Positions 57,187 to 64,000 of a DNA stretch of 64,000 nucleotides are shown in pieces (within the stretch, counting starts at the first letter, position 1; every line of letters begins with the position of its first letter). A program made the translations under genes and the position numbers. Location of the stretch: contig JAWUZG010000036.1 in NCBI GenBank assembly GCA_036785705.1, forward strand, positions 15,371,501 through 15,435,500, read 5' to 3'. The notes beneath the pieces were generated by a model. That model was not told where the DNA came from. It saw nothing but the letters and a program-made list of their open reading frames with translations, and did no database searches. Source of the DNA: Acanthornis magna (Eukaryota; Chordata; Aves; Passeriformes; Acanthizidae).

Positions 57187-58400
57187 ACATAACTGTCCTT
57201 AGAAGTTGAAAAAATAATATTCTTTTATGCTTGTGACTGGGTCTCCAGTGTTACTTCTCTGTGTACTAGGATCAGCACACCTTTTCCTCAGGTCTGGAGA
57301 GCAGAAAATGAGTCACATACAGTATGACAAACAAAATAGACTGACTATTTGTCAATAAAATATTTTGTGGATTCAAGACTTAAAAGTTCACTGCAACCCT
57401 GCATCTTCAAATAGACAAATATAGAAACAGAGAGGAGAAACCCTGATGCTCAAAAAATGTCAAAGTAAGAAATATTCTTAGAGCAAAAGGCCTCAAAGCA
57501 ACTGAGTAAAGGGTTTATGAATACACACACAACACTTTCTGGAATTGCAGTGTCCTCAAGCATTCCGATGAAGATTCAGCCAATATATGGTGATTTCAAG
57601 TATACCGCCACACCTTCGTTTTTCTTTCTTATTTTTTGTGAAATCCAGAGGGTTCCAGAGGGAACATTGAAACAAAGTGAATAAAATCACATGCTGCTGG
57701 ACCATTTTAACTGGTTTTGGAGCTAGGGATTTTCTCAGCATCCACAAAGCCCCTTATGTTACTAGTAGAAGTATTTGTTTCCTAGTGTGATCCTAAATAG
57801 TAATGTTAATTTTCATGGAGGCAGTGCATTCAACGTGAATTTTATCTTAACTTTTTCCCAAATACTTTACAGCGTTGGAAGAGCATTCATATGACCCAGC
57901 ATAACTAGTTAGAACTTCAATGGGATTATGGACTATTTATTTTTAAACTGTGAGGTACCTATCCGTGTTGTGTTGAAAAGCTACAGCTGAGTCTTTGCCT
58001 AGAAAAATCGCTCATCTGTGTGTGTTGTGTGGGCATTGGCAATTACAGCTTCTTTGACACTGCTATGATAATTAAAAGTTGCAGAAACGTGTGTAACTCA
58101 TTTCCAAAAGTGAGTATGTAGCACTTGAAAATAACACACACATAAGTCATAGAGGTCAAGTTAATTTCAAGACAGCATAACCCACCTAACAACCAGATAT
58201 GGAACATACAATCTCAGGTCTTTTGCCAAAAGGATATTATTGGGTCTTATGGATCCTAATTCTGGTGATACCCAATAGCCTCACACATGAAATGAAGGCC
58301 AGAATGGTTATCTAATTACAACTCACAAGAAAGGTGATGGTTGCCGATTGCTGAGTACCTTGGCTTGGGCCACTAACAGCAAAGTTTGATGGTGGCAATT
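57187..58400. other. intergenic, nothing recognised
   Basis: AT-rich sequence between the A/C tract and the CR1 3' end. No gene, RNA or repeat was identified. Confidence 0.6.
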
Positions 58401-58958
58401 GCAGAATCACAGAATCAAGTAGGTTGGAGATCATCAACTCTACCCTGTGACCTAACACCACCTTAGCAACTAAACTGTATCATTAATTGCCACATCCAGT
58501 ATTTTTTTAAACACCTCCAGGGACAGTGATTCTACCACCTCTCTGGACAGCCCAATCACTCTTTCTGTAAAGAATTTTTTTTCTAATGTCCAGCCTAAAC
58601 TTCCCCTGGAGCAGCTTTAGACTCTGGGCTCTTGTCCTGGTTGCCTGCGAGGAGAGTCCGACCCCTGTCTGGTCACAGCCTCCTCTCAGGCAGTTGTAGA
58701 GAGTGAAAAGATCTCCCCTCAGCCTCCTCTTCTGCAGGATAAACACCCCCAGCTCCCTCAGCTGCTCCTGATATGACTTGTGTTCTAGACCCTTCACCAG
58801 CCTTGTTGCCCTTCTCTGGACATACTCCAGAGGACCTCAATGTCCTCCCTGAATTGAGGGGCCCAAATTGGACACAGCACTCAAGGTGTGGCCTTACCAG
58901 TGCTGAGTACAGAGGAAGAATGACTTCCCTGACCCTACTGGCCACACTATTGCTGATG
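58401..58958 (-). mobile_element. CR1 LINE, 3' part (antisense), downstream half of an interrupted copy
   Basis: The minus strand reads the C-terminal part of CR1 ORF2 ([20 protein letters not shown], then [13 protein letters not shown]) and continues to a CR1 3' end. That end is visible on the plus strand as CAGAATCACAGAATCAAG followed by TAGGTTGGAGATCATC. Several frameshifts are present. It is continuous with 59648-60090 once the LTR-like insertion between them is removed. Confidence 0.88.
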
Positions 58959-59647
58959 TGAATTATTAAAGTGCAGATATAGATCTAATATCGATATCCA
59001 CCTGAGATGGACGGAGACTCTCTAACTTGTTAAGGTTAGAAAGCATATGTTAATTTCAGTGCTGGAGAGCTGCAGGGATAGCTCCCAAATGTACAGCTCC
59101 GAAGCAACAATGCAACACAGAACTTATTTATCTGTAACAATAATGCATATTTAAAATACAGATACATATTCATAGCATAAGCGCCTCCCATTCCCCGCTT
59201 CATGTGGAAATTGGCAAAAAGTCATTAAGCATGCGCAGTTCCTGCAATGGAATTGAGTCGGTGGTCTTTTTTGAGTCTGAGGGCTGCTTTTGAAGAAGTA
59301 ATATGAGTCTTCCTCAGTGTGACCTTCTTACTTAGTTGGTTTTTGACAATACATTTGGCCCTGGAAAACTCCCGATGCTCTCTTCTATTGCTTCTAAGTA
59401 GGCTGCATCTGGGCAAAATTTGTAACTGTCTAGGCTCTCCTTTGAACCTCTTTTCTTAAGATTATTAATTGTCTATTCTAAGCACAGCTGAGTAAATATC
59501 AAATAATCAAAGGGCTACCTTGCATTTAATCATTAATTTCTTTCTAACTGAGTTCTGCATCTTTTTCTATTCTAGTTGATTTTAACAGAACTAACTTTTA
59601 TCTAAAATCTCTACATTTAAGTGTCTAAAAGAAAACCCTATGTTTCA
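58959..59647. mobile_element. 689-bp LTR-like insertion inside a CR1, 4-bp duplication
   Basis: The insert begins TGAATTATTAAAG and ends CCTATGTTTCA. It is flanked on both sides by GATG (58955-58958 and 59648-59651). Deleting insert plus one GATG restores the CR1 reading ...LACI-SNSVAS... exactly, so both ends are known to the base. TG...CA ends and a 4-bp duplication indicate a solo LTR of ERV1 type. On the minus strand a TATTTTAAATATGC and an ATAAATAAG lie in U3-R order, suggesting minus orientation. No internal gene. Confidence 0.75.
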
Positions 59648-60090
59648 GATGCAGGCCAGGACACCATTGGCCTTCATGGCCCCCTGGGCACACTGCTGCC
59701 TCATATTCAGTCTGCTGTCAGTCAGTACCCCCTGGTCCCTTTCTGCCTGGCCACTGTTCAGCCACTCTGTCCCCAACCTGTAGCACTGCAGGGCATTGCT
59801 GTGGCCAAAGTGCAGCACTCAGCACTTGGTCTTGTTAAACCTCGATCATTGGCTTCAGCCCATCTACCCAGCCTGTGCAGGTCCCTCTGCAGAGCCCTCC
59901 TGCCCTCAAACAGATTGACACTTGCACCCAGCTTGGTGTCATCTGCCAGTTTGTAGATGGTGGACTCAATCCCCTCATCCAGATCATCAGTAAAGGTGAT
60001 GATGGTCCCTGGGGGGACACTGCTCGTGACTGGTCACCAACTGAATGTGGTACCATTCCCCACCACTCTCTGGGCCCAGCCCCAAATTAC
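59648..60090 (-). mobile_element. CR1 LINE, reverse-transcriptase part (antisense), upstream half of an interrupted copy
   Basis: The minus strand encodes [20 protein letters not shown] (the ADD catalytic motif of the CR1 reverse transcriptase), then [14 protein letters not shown]. It continues to ANGVLACI at the insertion point, with a frameshift between. Upstream (higher coordinates) it runs out near CTCTGGGCCCAGCC at about 60085, so the copy is 5' truncated. Confidence 0.85.
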
Positions 60091-60444
60091 CATTTGGGAA
60101 AGGTCAGAGAATACCTGTAAGAGCTTTACTGTTCTGTCATCCACTTCTGTGCTAGCAAATCTCTGAAAAACTGGCTGCAGCCTGTAATTTTCCAGGTAAA
60201 GAAGCATGTCTACTACTCTCCAACTTGCCTAGGCTTCAGTGTCTCCAGTAAGGACCTGAACCTATTTAATCTCTGTTTCCGTCAGTGCTGGCTGTAGCTT
60301 TGCCTGTCATTCTTCAGGATTTTTCCTTGTCCTTCCTGTGCCTACCATTTCAACAAATCCAGATTATTTTCTTGGTGAGTTTATTTCTGTAAATTAGTAA
60401 ACTCACCAGTTTGCCTGGGGAAGGCTTTGTGGAAGGGAGTTAGG
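60091..60444. other. intergenic between two CR1 copies
   Basis: About 350 bases with no recognised feature. Confidence 0.5.
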
Positions 60445-60830
60445 GCAGAGGTCTTACATGGAGTGGCTGAGGGAGCTGGGGACATTTAGCCTGGAGAGAA
60501 GGAGGCTCAGGGAGGGGATCCTATCCCTCTCTACAGCTGCCCAAAAGGAGATTGCAGTGAGGTGAGGGCCTGTATATTCTCACAGGTAACAAGTGACAGG
60601 ATCAGAGAAAATGGCCCCAAGTTGCACCAGGGGAGGTTTAGATTGGGTATTTGGAAACATTTCTTCACAGGAAGAGGTGTCAAGCCATGGAACACGCTGC
60701 CCAGAGAACAGGTTAAGTCACCGGCCCTGGAGACACTTAAGGACATGGTTTAGTAGTGGGCTTGGCAGTGTTAGGTTTGCAGTTGTACTCAATCCTAAAG
60801 GTCTTGCCTCAATGATCCTGTGATTCTGTG
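60445..60830 (+). mobile_element. CR1 LINE 3' end, sense
   Basis: The plus strand follows the end of CR1 ORF2 and its 3' UTR: GGCTGAGGGAGCTGGGGACA, TTTAGCCTGGAGAGAAGGAG, GGTAACAAGTGACAGGATCA, GCACCAGGGGAGGTTTAGAT, CTGCCCAGAGAACAGG, GACATGGTTTAGTAGTGGGC. It finishes with the typical tail GATCCTGTGATTCTGTG. 5' truncated; frames broken. Confidence 0.9.
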
Positions 60831-63800
60831 AAGTACTGGAGGGATCTCTGAAGATGGGCAGTGGGAATGACCATTTCTAGCACAGCAGGTTGTTTTCAGT
60901 TTTGTTAATCAGACTGGTGCATGTGCTGCAGAACGGAAATAGGTATGAGGATAAGATTATTCCCATCCCGCCACCACTGGCATGGAGTGATTTGTCTTAG
61001 CAGCAGTCTTCTATAAACAACGCTCAGAAGCGAGTGGTGTAAGCTGTCACAAGTTTTATTACCCAGGTTCATACAGATTGCATCAATGTGGTACCAGGAC
61101 AGAGTTAACATCATTCACGCAGCAGACATACAAGAGAGCAGTGCCATCGAGAGAGAGAAACAGGCAGACCAAGAGCCTGTGGCACAGAGACAAAAGCTCC
61201 AAGATGAGTATCTTCTGTAACTAGAGGTCTTTCATGATGTGCTTCATTATTTTACTGTTTTTGTAGCAGTAACTGTGGTTGACTTGACAGGATGCTCCTG
61301 TGCTCTCTCCATTCCAGAGGACTCTGCTCGAGTGCAGATACTATTGTGCCACAAAAGTAGCTGTAAGGGCTGTCACAATACCTCCAAGGCTTACATTCTT
61401 GGGGAATTTGTCGATATTTGGTAGACATTATTATTCATTTGTTAACTAATACTGAGTAAAAAAATCTTCTATAATATTGTGGTTGCTGCAATCTCCTATT
61501 CCAGGATGAGTACTTGTCTGTTTTATCTCTGACAAATTTTCTGGTAATTTTCTGGTAATTTTCTACTGCACCATAGCCTGACTTCAGGTACTAAAAACAA
61601 AAATTAAAAATAATAATAATTTAAAAAAAAATCTTCATGTCCTTGCAAGAGAAAACATCTTCTCTGGATACCAGAAAAAAAATAGGCATTTTACAAAATA
61701 ATAGATATTTACAATACAAATATTACAAAAAAATAGGTATTTATACAGCTTTGTGCTGTATTAGAGACTGAGCATTACTTTCCTTTCTCTGTAAATACAG
61801 AATGCTGAAGCATTGTAACCTTGCAGTATAATATCCCATGCTATAAATCACTATGCACTATCCAGGCCTACAGCTGTCTCAGCTGTTACTGTGTCTAAAT
61901 TCTTACTAATGCTAACAGTAATCACCCAGAGCTATGTTGACTGTGAAAAGAAAGCAAAAATGTCATTATAAAATGCATTGTCTTTTATGGTCCTGAACCA
62001 TCATATCTGTAATTTCACTCAACATAACATATATTGAAGCTAAGAATATTGGATCTTAGAACACTACAGAAACCATTTGAACAGTGCTATAGCACATAGA
62101 ATGAACTGACTTACAGGTTTATTAGTAGAGGAAGGCTTCTGCAGTCACTACACACCAGTATATGCACATACTTTTATTAAATGCCTGAAGAGGTCAGGCA
62201 GGACAACTAGATGATTGTTGTAGGACCCTTCCAACTGAACTAAAAATCCCCACAGAAGAGTCAAGCAAAAAAACAAAACACAGAAATCTATTTTTCCCTA
62301 AGCTGAAGACTTGAACACAATGTCTCCTAATCCTGTGTCCCTGAGTAAGTACATTATTCCAGCTCAGCCTCCTTTCTGGCTGCATGAAACCATTTCGCAA
62401 GTGTACTCTTCTATTTCTCTCCACATAAAAGTTTTTTTCTTTGCTCTCAAAGGAGATATCATGATGGGATGAGTCCTTAGTTTATATCTAATCTTCATAC
62501 CAGGATTTTTCATGTATCTCTTATCTCCCAAAAGTACTGTTTGCAACCATTGTATAAATATTGCTCTAATGAGATCAATTAAGAATTGTATATATTGTGA
62601 GCTTTATAACTGAAAGTAGAATACTTCTACCCCTTCTATTTAATATCCATGAGTGCTTCTAGGACAATTCTCGTGTCCTGCTATATGAATTTTCTTTAGT
62701 AAGATGTCAGACAATGGCTAGTGTAGTGGAGTTAATAATCACCAGGTTAAAAGCCCAAGCTGTCTATTGAGTTTTGTGTATCAAGGCTGCTTCATATACT
62801 GAAAATGCTTGCAAGCTTTTGGCTTGGTTCTACTTACTTACTTTATACATAACAGAATAATACCTATTGATTTGGTAGGTTCAGAGTAAGAAAAGAATTT
62901 GGTGTTTACAGGTATGAGTAAAGCTATCAAAGGTACTAATTGCACCAGTAAAATAAGTTTCTCTGACCAGAAATGAAAGCAATACTGTAAGGAAGGAGCA
63001 TGGATAATTCATATATTTTGGAAATGGACAAATTATGACTACTTGATAATAATTATGTATCAAGACTTCATTGTCTGTGGCAGCTTTTCATTTCAACACA
63101 AGATATTACAAGTAACAATAGTTCCACTAATAGCAGGATCATTTGCATTCTCTTAAATTCAAATCAGGTGAAATCACGAGATTTTAAAAAAAGGAGAAAG
63201 ATATTTGAAAGACTCTCCAAACTTGTGTGGTCCCTGGGGAGTGTTCCTCTTACCCTTTGTTTCAATTATGAGACCTAACAGCCATGTGTGCACATTGATT
63301 TGTGGGAGAATAATGAATTTTAGGTGCTAAGGAAAAGAACAGTGCATAACCCACAGTGAAATACAGGTTTGCTGCTGCCAGTCTTAACAGATATAGAGAG
63401 ATGTAGATAAAGGGAGAGTGAATATAAATAAGGAAAGTGAATAAACCTGTTTTTTTAATGGGTTCTCACTAAATCAGTGAAGCAGGTGAAATGGAATTTC
63501 TACGAGTTTTTGCAAGCATGGCTGTTCTATAACTCATAATGCCTACTATGAGTGGAAATATTTGTGTGAATGTGAATCATCCTTCAGTTTTAATGAGAGA
63601 ATTTTTAAAATGTGCATCTATGGATCCTCTGGTGCTTACAGTACAGCTGATCAATTTCTTTCTCCACAAAGCAGTTTTATTAAAATGCTCCTTAAACTCG
63701 AGAAAACGATAAACCTGGTTATCTACAATAAGTGCAGACCATTAATGCCTGCAGAGCTCATGACTGAGAAGCTCTTGTAAGCCAGAAAATGCTTGACTCC

Positions 63801-64000
63801 CTGCATTGTGGAGATACATGATGGAGTCCATAGACAGCATATTGAGGAACAGCCTGTTATCCCCGGTATTCCAGTGGCTCCTCTTCCATGCAGCCTTTGG
63901 AGTGATGGGCAGCTGGGCTATCCATTCAGCTCCTGAAGTCTGTTTAACAGTTATTGTCATTGCAGTGTGAAAACGTATCTGCACCTACACCTCATTACAA
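60831..64000. other. intergenic, no gene recognised
   Basis: AT-rich, with an 11-bp tandem duplication (AATTTTCTGGT) near 61535-61562 and A-rich runs near 61600-61740. The longest frames (for example 63742-63984 on the minus strand) show no known domain. Upstream exons of a neighbouring gene or a noncoding RNA cannot be excluded. Confidence 0.5.
61535..61562 (+). repeat. short tandem duplication (11-bp unit)
   Basis: AATTTTCTGGT repeats twice, with a third partial copy. Confidence 0.7.

Noticed and set aside
59621..60120. Plus-strand frames with apparent protein content
   Set aside because: They are antisense to a CR1 reverse-transcriptase fragment.

Overview
The window is vertebrate nuclear DNA, almost certainly from a bird. 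The genes are split by GT-AG introns, one CpG island stands out from AT-rich flanks, and the interspersed repeats are avian in type: CR1 LINE pieces ending in ATTCTGTG-like 8-mers, and solo endogenous-retrovirus LTRs. The two genes present, ERBIN then SREK1, are neighbours on human chromosome 5q. That block corresponds to the Z chromosome of birds, so Z linkage is likely but is inferred only from synteny.

Bases 1-9,600 hold the 3' end of ERBIN on the + strand. Four coding exons (1692-1895, 2990-3082, 3677-3751, 6396-6503) encode the last 159 residues: a linker, then the complete C-terminal PDZ domain. An AT-rich 3' UTR with several AATAAA signals follows. Bases 9,600-18,600 are intergenic. 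They contain a solo LTR flanked by a 5-bp duplication (9820-10400), an old antisense CR1 reverse-transcriptase fragment (about 15170-15690), and a solo LTR with TATA box, AATAAA and a 4-bp duplication (17197-17786).

Bases 18,630-19,440 are a CpG island holding the SREK1 promoter and first exon. SREK1 runs to 47905 in 12 coding exons that join in frame into a 680-residue protein: two RRM domains, an RS-rich region, a very long Lys/Glu/Asp/Arg low-complexity region, and a second RS/K-rich and acidic tail. All twelve reading-frame phases agree across the splice sites. Within the long intron 2 there is a CpG-dense cassette exon (30383-30506) that would put an in-frame stop into the message. It looks like a regulatory poison exon, or the exon that shifts translation to an internal start in exon 3. 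Intron 9 contains a CR1 copy (about 42690-43500) and an LTR with unusually long inverted ends (44459-45120).

Bases 48,800-64,000 appear intergenic and AT-rich. They hold an antisense CR1 split in two by a 689-bp LTR-like insertion with a 4-bp target duplication (58401-60090), a second CR1 3' end in the opposite direction (60445-60830), and an A/C-rich low-complexity tract (57036-57186). I found no convincing tRNA, rRNA, CRISPR or bacterial-type feature. The most interesting signals are the SREK1 cassette exon, the nested transposon, and the LTR with inverted ends. No clearly novel protein-coding system is visible.
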